From Isoetes taiwanensis (lineage: Eukaryota > Streptophyta > Lycopodiopsida > Isoetales > Isoetaceae): a stretch of DNA of 64,000 bases. Of the stretch, positions 45,106 to 55,668 are shown piece by piece. The DNA lies in assembly GCA_021234155.1 (NCBI GenBank), contig JAJEKV010000033.1, forward strand, positions 3,451,454-3,515,453, written 5' to 3'. The translations under genes were made by a program, and so were the position numbers. Below the pieces are notes generated by a model. It searched no databases, was not told the origin of the DNA, and saw nothing but the letters and a program-made list of their open reading frames with translations. The first letter of the stretch is position 1. Each line of letters starts with the position of its first letter.

Positions 45106-45251
45106 ATCACCCCTTCAAAAAATAAATAAAAAAAACTAAATATTATAAATTAAAGAAAAAACAATTAAATCTCATATTAAAAATAAAAATTAAATATTAC
45201 GTAATAAAAAGTAAATAATTAATTACTAAATGAAATTCTAGAATTCTCAAC

Positions 45252-45277
45252 CTTCTCGACTCACTAGTCGAGAAGGC
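45252..45277. repeat. Perfect 11-bp hairpin with 4-bp loop
   Basis: ccttctcgact then cact then agtcgagaagg. The arm sequence recurs in the tandem repeats at 47375-47880 inside the same element. Confidence 0.9.
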
Positions 45278-46980
45278 ATAAGGCTATGCAAGCCCATCGC
45301 CTTGCCTTTCCCAAAGCGCCCCAAAGCGCAGAGAGAGAAACTAAGGTAGCTATATTCCACACTCGCTCAGAAGACAACCACCACAGTCCAAAAGGAAGTC
45401 AACCAACAACAAACAACAAAAGCAAATTATAGCACTAGCATCTCGGGCGCCCTCCAGCGTGTTAGCAGCCTAGAGAGAGCCCTCTCGACTGGGATACCGA
45501 CTGAGAGAGCGTGGAGCATAGCTCCGTAAGGGATCTCATTAAGGCAAAGCTAAGCTCTTTCAAGATTGGCAAGGCAGGCATTGCTTCAACAAGAACTAAG
45601 GGAGTAGCGAAATGTGGATTCCGCCCCTGTTCAAGAGCTTTTCCGCCCCTGTTAATGCAAAGAAAAGCAAGAAGAAAGCTTGGATCGAACTTCGGATCCA
45701 CGATTTTCTTGAGCGTTTCTCTTGCCTTTAGAGCTCTGCGCTCGGGGAAAATACCGCATTGCTTGGGATCAATATTTAAGTTTGTCTTCTTCTTCATTTA
45801 AGTTCGGATCAATATTTTCGTTAGGCCTACGGATCCCTTTGTAAAGCAGCTCATCAAAATCTCGTCTTCAAGGAGCTTGGAAGATCACGGGATCTAATCC
45901 AACACTATCTTGTAGTTCATCGAATCATCATTTACCAATTGAACAAGCCCCGATTGGTACATAAAAGCCAACTCAGGCGCCATTTTCAGCGTTACAGTGC
46001 CCTTAGCTCATCCATCTGCGAAACGGACTTCTCATTCCACGCATTCAAATCCAAGGAATCACCTTTTAGCCCTAATTTGAGTCTTTAAATTGGGAACATT
46101 TTGCGGAGGAATCTTGTCGCGAGTACTCTTGGCGGGGAGTGTCAGGGGCGGGGGCATGGCGACGCCATAGCTAGAACTTTGGAGATGACCATGATGGGAA
46201 GGCGCCATGGCCAAAATAGTGGTGTGCAAGCGGTTAGAAATCCGGGAGAAGCGGACATCGAGGAGAGGGGGCCGGCGGTGCGGCTTGAGGAGTCTTTGGC
46301 TATGGCGATTGCCCTAATCCGGGCGGCTTGCATAGTTCCTCCATGGCGCCATGGTCGCGGCGGGAAAGCCGAGTCAGGAAGATAAAGCATGGCGATTACC
46401 TTAAAAAAGCCGCCATAGCCTTCTTGCTCACGACTCTTTCCGATTGATTCTTTTTTTTCATGTATCCCCGATCCTTGCTCCCAAGCATAATCCGATTTTT
46501 TTAAAAGCATGGTACTTTTCTGGCGGGTGAGAACTACATCTTACCGACCATAGCGGGAGCCGATGCTTCGATGCTGTAGCCAAGATTTTGGGCGTTCTCC
46601 ATAGCCATGGCGTAAGTGTACCAAATCTCAGCAGTGACACATGTCCTAAATCTCTCTTGTTTTCAAAGGTATGTCTCAAATCCCCTCCCCCCCTTTTTTA
46701 AATTTCAAATTTTGAATTTAAGCATGGGTGGGAGAAAAAAGCGGGATATAAATTGTACGTAACAAAGGCAGGGTATAGCGAGGCCAATTATTAAAATCCT
46801 TATTATTAAAATCCTTATAGCGTGGGCTATCATTTTATTAGTGTCACCCGTATAAATATTTGAATTTTTGTCGCAAATTAATAGCATGGTTGTGTGTTTA
46901 TATATGTATGCTTGTATAATCATATTTTACCCCTTATGTTGACCTTAGAGGTGCTAGGCATATTATTCTTATACCTAAGA
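45278..46980. other. Interior of the TIR element, no gene recognised
   Basis: Open frames at 45462-45797 (minus) and 46101-46385 (plus) have no known domain. The part around 46130-46620 is GC-richer and full of catggcg and ccatagc words, also seen near 60940-61100, suggesting a shared dispersed repeat. Confidence 0.4.
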
Positions 46981-46989
46981 TAAAAAGTG

Positions 46990-47245
46990 GACCGTACTAA
47001 TGTGTGATAATACTAATGTGTGCTAGTATAAAATGCTAATGTGTGCTAATACTAATGTGTATTAATGTATAAAAATGCTAATGTGTGCTAATACTAATGT
47101 GTGCTTTCTATGGACCGTGTGCTAGTATGCTAATGTGTGTATTATGAAATTGTGGTAGTATAAAGTACTAATGTGTGCTAATTTATAAAAATGCTAATGT
47201 GTGCTAATACTAATGTGTGCTAGTATAAAAACAATTGCTAAATAC
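46990..47245 (+). repeat. TAATGTGTGC minisatellite
   Basis: About fifteen variants of actaatgtgtgcta, often followed by taaaa, are arranged irregularly with periods of 12-18 bp. No coding is present. Confidence 0.9.
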
Positions 47246-47374
47246 CAATGTATGATAAATACTAATGTGCTGTGAGAAAAACAATAAACTATGGTGTGTG
47301 AGAATAATAAACTGTGGTGGAAAATTAGATGGATAGATAGATAAAATGATGCTCATAAAAATAATCTACGGCCC

Positions 47375-47880
47375 TTGAAATTGCGTTTTTTTACTCTAGG
47401 CTGCCTAAAACCTGTTTTTTCACTTTTGAACGCCTTTCTCAACTCCTTGGTCGAAGAAAGGCCGACCCCTAAAATCTGCGTTTTTAGTCCGCGCTACGCC
47501 TTTTCGCCTTCCTTGAGTCAAGAAAAATTCCCCCTAAAATCTGCGTTTTTTGGCTTTGAGCTACCATCTACGTTTTTAAGCTTTGAGCTGCCTTTTCATT
47601 TCAGCGGTCGACCCTGTATTAAAATCTGCGTTTTTAAGCTTTGAAACGCCTTTCATTCGACTTGAGTCGAGAAAGAAAGCCAACTAACTAAAACTGCGTT
47701 TTTCGCTTTGCCTTTTCGACTTCGTGAGTCGAAAGGTTTTAACCCTAAAACTTTGTGTTTTTGCTTTGGTACGCCTTTCTCGATTTCGCGAGTCGAGAAA
47801 GACTATCGACTAATGTTCTTCCCTCGACAGCGCCTTTCGACTCGCTGGTAGAAAAGGCTCTCGAGCTGTATTTTCAAAAA
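47375..47880 (+). repeat. Diverged 60-75-bp tandem repeat with hairpins
   Basis: About seven units each have a tctgcgttttt-type block, a gctttgag-ctgcc block, then an inverted arm pair such as ctttctcga...tcgagaaag (47773-47799) or gccttttcgac...gtcgaaag (47710-47736). The arm sequence varies but complementarity is kept in most units, and it relates to the hairpin at 45252. Confidence 0.8.
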
Positions 47881-48546
47881 TGGCCCGTATTTTGCCTGTA
47901 GCATCACTTGACTAACTTGATTTTGTCTTTTGCAGTCCTTGTCTCGACCAGATTATACATGCTTGGGAGCAATGAAAAGACCAGTTCATTGAAGAAAGGT
48001 GCCGAGAAGAGGGTGGTGACATCAGTTGCACATACAAGCACGTGGACCATGAAGGAACTCCTCATACAAATTTTTTATCGATGCGTAAATTGCTCAAGTG
48101 ACTTGGAGAGAGCTTCCACGCACCCTTTGCACTAGGTGGTTCATGTGTGAAGAGGGTGTAATCATTGTGATAATACGACCACTATGGTCTCTTCACCCAC
48201 TGTAATATATATTGTAATGAGCCCATTTATAATTATAAGGTATCTCAAATCTAGTATTTTTTGGTGTTTAAGTAAACAAATTGCTTAATTTTTGTTGGAA
48301 TTTGTGATCTCTTGTCTACCCACCTAAGAAAATAGAGCCAAAATGTCTTGGTAAAGGAATTCACCCTCACGCGAAAAACTCTTATTTTGAGCCCCAAAAG
48401 CGAGGACTCGACTCGCTATCCTCAGAAAATTGGGAGAAAGCTTGGATGCACACTATGAGACAAAAATTGAATTAAGGGCGGTTTTGGTCGGGGTGCTCCT
48501 TTTGTGTAAAATAACAGGGTTCCGAAAAAAAATGGGAATGGAATGA
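47881..48546. other. Right interior of the TIR element, no gene recognised
   Basis: A frame at 47908-48135 and an overlapping one reading DQIIHAWEQ-stop-KDQFIEERCREE are suggestive of a broken coding stretch, but I cannot name a family. Confidence 0.35.
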
Positions 48547-48571
48547 GTCCCACTTTAATTAAATACGACTT

Positions 48572-50277
48572 AAGTCTCTTTGGAGCATCCATTAGATAAG
48601 CTACTCTTACTTATTGATTGAATGTTCCTTTGTTTACAACATTGGCTTGGCATCCATTCCATGAGAAGTTGTTTATCAATGCATGTCTTGAAGGAAGCAT
48701 TATACACTGGCTTGTTGGGTATGTTTAGCTGGTTTTGTTCTTATCCACGGTATTACGGCCTATTCATTCAATATGTGCATGTGTATAAATGCTATTGTAA
48801 GAGAGATGGCGGGCCCCTTCGATGTCATCACTCATAGATCAATATCCAGACAATAGCAGTCTGTTTAGGCTATATTAATCTCTATTATTTGGTCCTTCAC
48901 AATAGTTATGCTTGAGTGTCCATTAAACTTGACTTGTGGTATTATGAGATGCTTGGATGAGATAACCAAGATTACTTCTTCATTCCTGCTAAATGGATGC
49001 TAACAAATACAAGATCAGAAGTGTAACGAGAGACGTCCACTTCAAATCCAAGTTGAAATGTTTTAAGCTTTTCCTTGGCAAGATATGAAAGTGAAGACAA
49101 AAATAGACGTAAATGCCACTATGTATTATTGAGCATGTGAGTTTTATCAAATTGGACATGTCAAAGAGGACATGTATTACATATGAAATGCATCTCTTCA
49201 CACTGTCAAGTTTCTTCATTTATCATACAAAGCTAGCTTGACGTTTATCATACAAAGCCCGAGCTGCTATGAGACGGTTTAGAGTGTCCTCTCATCAACT
49301 AAACATTGAAACATCTTGAACGATATACTATGAGATATGACGCATATTTTGTTATCTCTTATGTGAGACTTCATCCTGATCAAAGCTTATCAGGTTGCGG
49401 ACCAAAAGTGGCACCATATTTTCAAGAAAGATCTGAATATGCCCAATATAATATAGATGTGAGCATATGCAAATGGGGAATCGTCTCGTTCTTTATCAAT
49501 ATGAGAAGAGTAACTAGAGCCAAGATTACATTGTCCTTGTGACGTTTACTTGTCCCTAATGGAATACAAAGGACAACTTGATATTTTGCTCCTTCTGTCA
49601 GGTGAATAACAGAGCCTCCTAATTTCCAATAGTTAGAATTTTAGATTAGTCTGTAGTTTGGAATATGTCTCTAGGTAACATTCTTATTTGCCTTCAACTG
49701 TATATCTTACCTATGGTATTCAAAGCACTTATCCTGAAGATGTTGATTGAATTAATTTTCCGCCCTCTCTCCCTCCCTTGGAGCATTTCGTTTTTGTGGT
49801 GTGCTGCCTTGTAGGACAGTTTGTATCACTGGCCTGCTTAGTCAACGTTATGCAATATATCTAACAATAGCTGTGAAAATTGAACATGGAAAATAGGCTG
49901 TAGACCTTAATTGGCATACATATAGGTTGTGCAGGTTGTGCAATATTATGCTCGGAGAATCCTACGTTTCCTTTTGAGCATTGCTTTTACCAGGCATGAA
50001 GTACCCCAAGGAGAGAGATCAAATGCCCATAATAGCAGTGTCTGGGATTTAGCTTAACATCCATGGGCCATGTTCTTTGCAGGTATGCTTTTTGATTTGC
50101 ATATACGCTATGATATGTGCACGTGCATTCTAACAAGTTTGTTTTATTTTACTTTCAAGTGGGACTAATGACCAGACTACAAAGTTATGGCGTAGAAATT
50201 AATGCCGGTGATGCTAATCTTGTCAAATCCACTACAACCTATTTCTAGGTATGCACTAAAATGAAATGTTTTTCGGT
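48572..50277. other. No gene recognised
   Basis: AT-rich and intergenic in appearance, with no domain in any frame over 60 codons. Confidence 0.45.
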
Positions 50278-50340
50278 AGGAAGGAAGGAAGGAAGGAAGG
50301 TATTTTTATCGTCCCACGAGACCAATGGTCGGGGACCCTA
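50278..50340 (-). repeat. GGAA repeat at a retroelement end, copy 1
   Basis: Five ggaa units (50279-50299) are followed by a block related to 61460-61500 (GTCCCACGAGACCAATGGTC here, GTCCAATGAGGCCAACCGG there). On the minus strand this is a 3' end followed by a TTCC tail, as in LINEs. It may be the 3' end of the antisense LINE at 51960-54570 or of another one. Confidence 0.55.
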
Positions 50341-51016
50341 ATACAAAAGCGCGGCAAGCGGATTACTACCCGGATTAAACCCGGAAGGGTTTTCGAGGAA
50401 AAACCGTATAAACAATCAGCCTGGCGACAAAACTGTTCCAATATACGAAATGCAAAACACACAAATATATACACCGATGTACCGTACCCGTAGTGCGATT
50501 AGCGGGGCAGCCCGGTGGGCAACGTTAGCTCGCGAGATCCAGGTACCTCATATATGTACGACCCCGAGAGCACATATTGATTGGTGTGTTCATCAAGAAA
50601 ATGTAGAGGCAAGTCCGGGCCGTATTAGGGAACGATTCCGCCCGGATCCGATTTGAATGTCAGGCAACTCGGAAAGTGTGAGACTCATCCTCAATGGCAC
50701 CGTTTGACGTAAAGACCGACAGAGCCCGTCCTAAGGGCTCCCCAATCCACGCCCGCCCTCCTGAAGATGGTGGGCAGGTGTCGCGAATGGAGGCAATGAG
50801 TCCCGCTTTTTGGGGCGGTGGGAGCGCGAGGTAGAGGCAAGGGCCCCGGCCGGGGTTGGGTTGATGTGCTCCCTTTGTAATGGGCGTTTTGTCCTACTCT
50901 AGAGCCGGATCCCGAGCTTGCCAAGGAAGCGGCGTCTAGGTACTCCCCGCGTTGTCACGATCGCCGGCCTCAGGTCCACCGCGACGACTGCGTGCTCGCA
51001 GACGCCATAGTTACGA
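50341..51016 (-). other. Probable LINE 3' region, coding not recognised
   Basis: It adjoins the TTCC-tailed end on the minus strand. The minus frame 50691-50924 is Pro/Arg-rich with no domain. Assignment to the LINE is by position only. Confidence 0.35.
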
Positions 51017-51160
51017 AACACGGCCGCTTTGGCCGTGGTCCCACGGCCGCAATGAATTTTCAAGAAATCCGTGGTGACGCACCACGGCCAGAGTGGTTTG
51101 AAGATGGTGTGCAACACGGCCGTGGTTAGTCGTGGCCACGCCGTCTTTTTAAGAAAACAC
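51017..51160. repeat. Cluster of CACGGCCG words forming hairpins
   Basis: acggccgctttggccgt (51021-51037) is a perfect 6-bp stem with a 5-bp loop. Further cacggcc or ggccgtgg words follow at about 51040, 51083, 51114 and 51135, in both orientations, so several alternative stems can form. One more lies at 51955. Confidence 0.75.
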
Positions 51161-51224
51161 GGTCGTATTTGTTTCCTTGCAACTGTAACAAGAGTTTTCA
51201 TCTGTTGGCGCTATAGGAAGAAGA

Positions 51225-51345
51225 CCCATCTCAAAGAAGACCCATCTGAAAGAAGAGCTGATGTACCAATCTCAAAGAAGACCCATCTGAAAGAAGAGTT
51301 TCCGATGTTGGCGCTACAAGAAGAAGACACATCTCAAAGATCAGT
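51225..51345 (+). repeat. Short tandem repeat of AAGAAGACCCATCT
   Basis: Four or five units of caaagaagacccatctgaaag and variants, with one interruption at gatgtaccaat. Non-coding. Confidence 0.8.
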
Positions 51346-51959
51346 CTAATTGCTTTTTGTGTAGCAAAGTATAGGATTCTGGGAAACTTTACAATCATAT
51401 TCAGCATGCTCCTATGTCTCAGGAAGAAACTGATCAAAACTTCTTTTTACCACTTTATTTATTAACTTCCGTTTCATAAGCTCCTAGCACTTGGCGATTT
51501 TCAATAGATGATAGTTAGTAACTATGGTGTAGATTGGGCTAGCGGTTGATTACGAGGAGAATCGATGTATCGTGGTGAAGGATAGAATAGAATGGGTCCG
51601 ACTTGGATCCGTTTGGAAGAGTAGAATGGGTCTGGGAATAATAGAATGGGTTCCTTGGCCGTTTATCATTTGAAGCTCTTGATGAATTGTCAAAGGAAAT
51701 TGTTGGAATTTTCCATTATTTGATAGATCATAGTTCGTAACTATGGTGTAGATTGTCCGATCCATGGAGACCTCGTGATGGCTTAACAATTAATTTTTTT
51801 TTCATAATGATGTGATTTGTACATAATATTTTTTCGAGTTTATTTTTTTCTTTTTCTAGGAATTTAAAGTATCTTTAAAGAATATTCCGTGTTATCCGTT
51901 TAGGTGTTCCGTTCGCGTTTTGGTTTTCTAAAATTTGGGGACGTTGTGTTTCCCCGGCC
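51346..51959. other. No gene; one ~30-bp direct repeat
   Basis: Near-identical blocks (gtaactatggtgtagattg core) occur at about 51508-51536 and 51726-51754. The sequence between holds two agaatgggt words. No coding recognised. Confidence 0.5.
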
Positions 51960-52399
51960 GTGTTTAAAGAACTATCTTTGAAACGCGTTCCATCGGCCCG
52001 AACCCGATCTCTCTTACCCCTCCAACGGGCCACGAGCGGCTGAGGGCCCATTGCCCTGGCATAAGCCCGGTCGGGAGCCGAGCATCACCCATATTAACCA
52101 CTTTACGAGAAAATAGGCGATGTGTCTATCAAAGGGCTACCGCTGGCGGCAAGAATCCAGTTTCTGCAAACAAAATCCGATGGGGGTGAAGGTTTCACCC
52201 AAGTGCCGCCAAAATGCCTTACGCACTTTCGCTCCAAATCATTCAGTGTCGCCAAAGAGGCGGCCAGGGCCCCAAAACTGAAGCCCCCGTCTGAAGGACG
52301 GGCTCGACCATATTAACGAAATAGATGTGATTGATGGCCCCAATCGCAGAGGTGCACGGTGATTGTTGTTACGCATGGCATAAAGCGCTTTCGGCCTCT

Positions 52400-53330
52400 T
52401 TGTCACCCCCAAAGCGGATGGACACCTCCCAACAGGCGAGGAGGGGGAACTCCACCCCTAGGTACTTGTAGGTGGGCGTGACCTCCGCATTGGTCAGCGC
52501 ATGTCGTAGCTGGCGGCATGTGTCTAGGGCATCGGATGAGGCGCACGCAGGCTTCGGGGTGTGGGCGGAAGGTCAACATCGTCGCATAGATGAGCTTCGC
52601 GGATGACACGGTACCAAAATGCGTATGCCATCCCCACCATGCTTTCGGTAAGGCGGGGCTCTAAGCGGTCAATGTAGAGGCCAAAAAGTGTTGGTGAGAG
52701 GGGGCAGCCCTATGCCGGACCACGATACTCTTGGTGAATGCTTGGTCCCGTCGGTGCATCCGCCAAAACAACTCTCATACCTTTGTATATGGCATTACGC
52801 AAAGCGCAGTGGCAGCCCCGATTGATGCGATCTAGCCCATAGCTTTTCCAGGGGACCGTATCAAAAGCCTGGCAGAAGTCCACAAAGCGGCAATACAAGT
52901 CATGTCGATGGTTTTAGGTCTTCTTCAATCGTGCTTACGGTGTAAAGATATGGTCAATCGTTGAGTGGCGGGGTCTAAAGCCCGCTTGTGTGAGGGCTCG
53001 CACATCCGCCCTCTGCCCAGTAGGTCAGCTGCTGCTCGAGAATGCCGATAACAGTTTGGCAAATCTTGAAGCCCGACCATGATCGTCCGATGGTGGCCCG
53101 GACGGTGTGGGTCGCCCGCTTTGTGAATGGGGACAACCACGCTTGTGGTCCATTGTGGGAAACCTTCCAATGATGCTCTGTTGAGCGAGGGGTAGTGAGG
53201 ATCGGCACCGGCCGCCGCTTTGCCCATTTGAGTAACTTTCGCTTGCATACCATCGAGGCCAGGCTGCCTTCCATTAGCCCGGCCGTTGCGAGGCCCTCCA
53301 CAACATCCTCCTCCGCGAGAACCAATGGGG
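52400..53330 (-). pseudogene. LINE reverse transcriptase domain
   Basis: QWTTSVVVPIHKAGDPHRPG leads in, and CRFVDFCQAFDTVPW (about 52895-52848) is motif A. GCPLSPTLFGLYIDRLEPRL (about 52709-52650) is motif B. At the catalytic box the sequence reads TATGCGACGATG (about 52593-52582), one base short of Tyr-Ala-Asp-Asp, so the active site itself is frameshifted. Motif order and wording match L1-type RT. Confidence 0.8.
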
Positions 53331-53649
53331 GCCCATTTGTGGAGGTATGGCTGCAGCGCCCACGGGTGGGTCATAGAGCTGCTGCAAAGTACCATTCCCA
53401 ACGCCCGGATGTGATGTCCCCACAGAGGTCGGGCTGGCCTTCAAGCACTCAGCCAAAGGTTCGAGGATGAGTGTCCAAAGAAGCGCTGTGGTGGTGGTGG
53501 TGGCGCAGTACTGGATCCAGTGTGACGGAGCTGGCGCTTTGCGTTCTTTACACTCGATCAAAACAGGTTCACGGAAATGTTGATGTCCCGGCGGCGCAGG
53601 GGGGGGGGATGCACAAAGCTTGTCGGCGCATCCCGCATTAAAGCTTCAG

Positions 53650-54460
53650 TCCCCGCTAATTGCCCGAGCGCCCATGAAGCATCTTGGCGTAGTCCTCGCC
53701 AGCCTCATAATCGAATCGGGGATGGCGAGGGTCTGGCATAGTGGACATATCTTGTGCAACTACGAGCACATAGTCCACCACACTAGACCCTCCCCGATTG
53801 TCCCGGCTCGGCAGTGCACTTGGTGAAGCGGGCCTTTCGTGAGCCATTGCAAATTATCAAGTCAAAAATACCACATAGCAGAGCAATCGCAAAGCGAGTG
53901 TGACAGGCGTATCCGATCCCTCATGGGTGTTTGTCTCCATAGACGAAGCCGAGGGACATCGTCGGCCGGGGGTCAAGTCTCATGGGTGCTCTACTCTGTC
54001 CGTGCATTGAAATCCCCAAGAAGGGCGACCCTACCCAACTGCTTGTACTGGCCAGATGTCATCATATAGATCGACATAAGGGTCCATCCTATCCGCATCG
54101 GATTGGGCTGCGATAGAAGGTGCTCTGCGTGAGGGAAATAGCAATTGGCCAGAAAAAAGAGGGTTGCCATCGGGTATTATGCACACGAACCCACAAGTAC
54201 CCGCCAGGTAATCGCCCTGCATCTTCCGGAGGGTAACCTAAGATGCCAAGGTTGTGGGGTGTAGCAAGCAACCCCACCATGACCCCTCTGTCATGTGCAG
54301 GTATTGAAGACCGAGAAATGTTGGTAACCCGGCAGATCAGTAGCTTTGTCAAAGATGCTCCCATGTCTCCATGAGAAATATGAGATCCATATCGGTGCCA
54401 CAGAAAGTTGAGACCCCCCTTCGCCAAGGGAAGCCTCGACAATTCCATGAGACCACCGGG
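53650..54460 (-). pseudogene. LINE endonuclease domain
   Basis: Minus-strand pieces are ICRVTNISRSS, DRGVMVGLLATPHNLGILGY, PSFFWPIAISLTQSTFYRS, the core catalytic motif VALLGDFNAR (about 54029-54000) and the final SSVVDYVLV box (about 53785-53761). These are the conserved blocks of LINE apurinic-like endonucleases that nick target DNA. Frame changes near 54090 and 53850 break it. Confidence 0.8.
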
Positions 54461-54570
54461 AGGCACAATTCCTATTTGTCGCCAGGGGTCTGCGCAGCTG
54501 AAAGTCGGGGAGGACGGGGAAGCAGAAGCGTAGGCTGAGTGAGAAGTAGATGGAGCCGGAGGCATGTGGC

Positions 54571-55124
54571 CCGAGAAGAGGCGTGGGTCGTGAGGGGAGC
54601 GGGAGTAGGAGCAGGGAGAAGGGGGGGTAGTAGGAGAAGCGCAAGGTGGGCCACCGCTCGCCTACGATTGGGGATGCGGGTGCGGCGATGTAGGTGGCGA
54701 GGAAAATGTGCATCCTGCCCTCAACCAATCCCCTGCGGCACTCCCCTGTGGCGGATGCGACCTGACAAGCTCCTAGACACGTGCCTCACAGAAGCGGGTG
54801 TGAGGTCCGTCCCGCTGAGGGGCGCCCCTTGACAAGATCTTGCCCCTGGCGCAATATGGCATCACGCACTCGCGCGCATCCGCTAACCGCTAATATGACA
54901 ATCGCGGTTCACGACCGGACGCTGGAGCCCCATGGCGTGGCTTTCGGGGAAATGTGAACTGGCCGTGGGAACGCCATCCGTCGAGAATGTGTTAGGATGT
55001 TGTGGGAGACTCTCCCCCTCCTCTTACGGCGTGCCCGGACTCACCAGTTATTGTGGCCTCTCCGTGCGACTCTTGGAGTTCTCGCTACCGCTGGTCAAAA
55101 GGTGGGCGAGGGCGGGGCTGTTCT
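54571..55124. other. No gene recognised
   Basis: GC-rich, with open frames on both strands that reflect composition. It lies between the LINE 5' part and the copia LTR, and may include the LINE 5' UTR or ORF1 debris. Confidence 0.35.
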
Positions 55125-55446
55125 TGTCAAGGTTGCACCAAGAAAGGGAGAGAAGGGATGCACACCAATATCCGAGAGCCAAGCTCCCAAAACAAAAGGC
55201 AAATTAGAATTGTATTCAATGTATGTGAGAATACAAGATATACAAAGGGCAAAAGTAATATTATTGCTCCGTCACCAACCACTCCTAATTATGCAGAAGC
55301 TAATTATGACAAGTGGTGGGTCGCTAGACTGACGATAAGGTGCTTACTCGAAAGACTTATGTGCTGAGTGCTATAAAATCTTTGTAAGTGCTGATACATC
55401 ACGCCTCATGGGCAAGATGGTGATCTCGATATCATATATCTCGACA
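55125..55446 (-). repeat. Copia LTR, minus orientation (322 bp)
   Basis: On the minus strand it runs from TGTCGAGATATATGATAT (55446) to CAACCTTGACA (55125). A purine tract (tcaaggaggag) precedes it, so it is a 3' LTR for the antisense pol at 55669-57130. It matches 57722-58036 over its length, including gtatatcttgtattctcac and gggagcttggctctcgg. Confidence 0.88.
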
Positions 55447-55668
55447 CTCCTCCTTGATGAGAGGTCACCATCTCCATGCTCAACCTCCTCCTCCGGAGAT
55501 GAGATCTAGAATCTATCAAGACCAATACCAAGTCGATGTCGCCAAAGAGTTCTCGAGCCAAAGGCTTAGTCAAGAGATCCGCAAGATTGTCGGTGTAGGA
55601 ACATGCTCAATCAACCTCGTTTATCAGCCACAAGGTCCCTTACAAAATGATAATGCTTGGGAACATGC

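Larger units (their letters stand above)
44694..48571. mobile_element. Putative 3.9-kb terminal-inverted-repeat element
   Basis: A perfect 25-bp inverted repeat bounds it: 44694-44718 starts AAGTCGTATT and ends AAGTGGGAC, and 48547-48571 is its exact complement. Both sides are flanked by AAGT (44690-44693 and 48572-48575), a possible 4-bp target-site duplication. GGGACTCAT recurs beside both ends, like subterminal repeats of DNA transposons. No transposase domain was recognised in any frame, so it would be non-autonomous. The interior consists mainly of repeats: a purine tract, a TAATGTGTGC minisatellite and hairpin-bearing units. Confidence 0.55.
51960..54570 (-). mobile_element. Antisense LINE with endonuclease and RT
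   Basis: On the minus strand the order is an AP-like endonuclease (about 54460-53650), a linker, RT (about 53330-52400) and a C-terminal part to about 51960 (YKYLGVEF near 52470, then VEPVLQTG). This is the usual order in an L1-type ORF2. GC content is clearly higher than the flanks. Frameshifts are many, so it is inactive. The 3' end is not well defined and may be at 50278 if later insertions intervene. Confidence 0.8.

Noticed and set aside
47375-47880. CRISPR-like array
   Set aside because: Units are diverged, lack constant repeats with unique spacers of fixed length, and the genome is eukaryotic.
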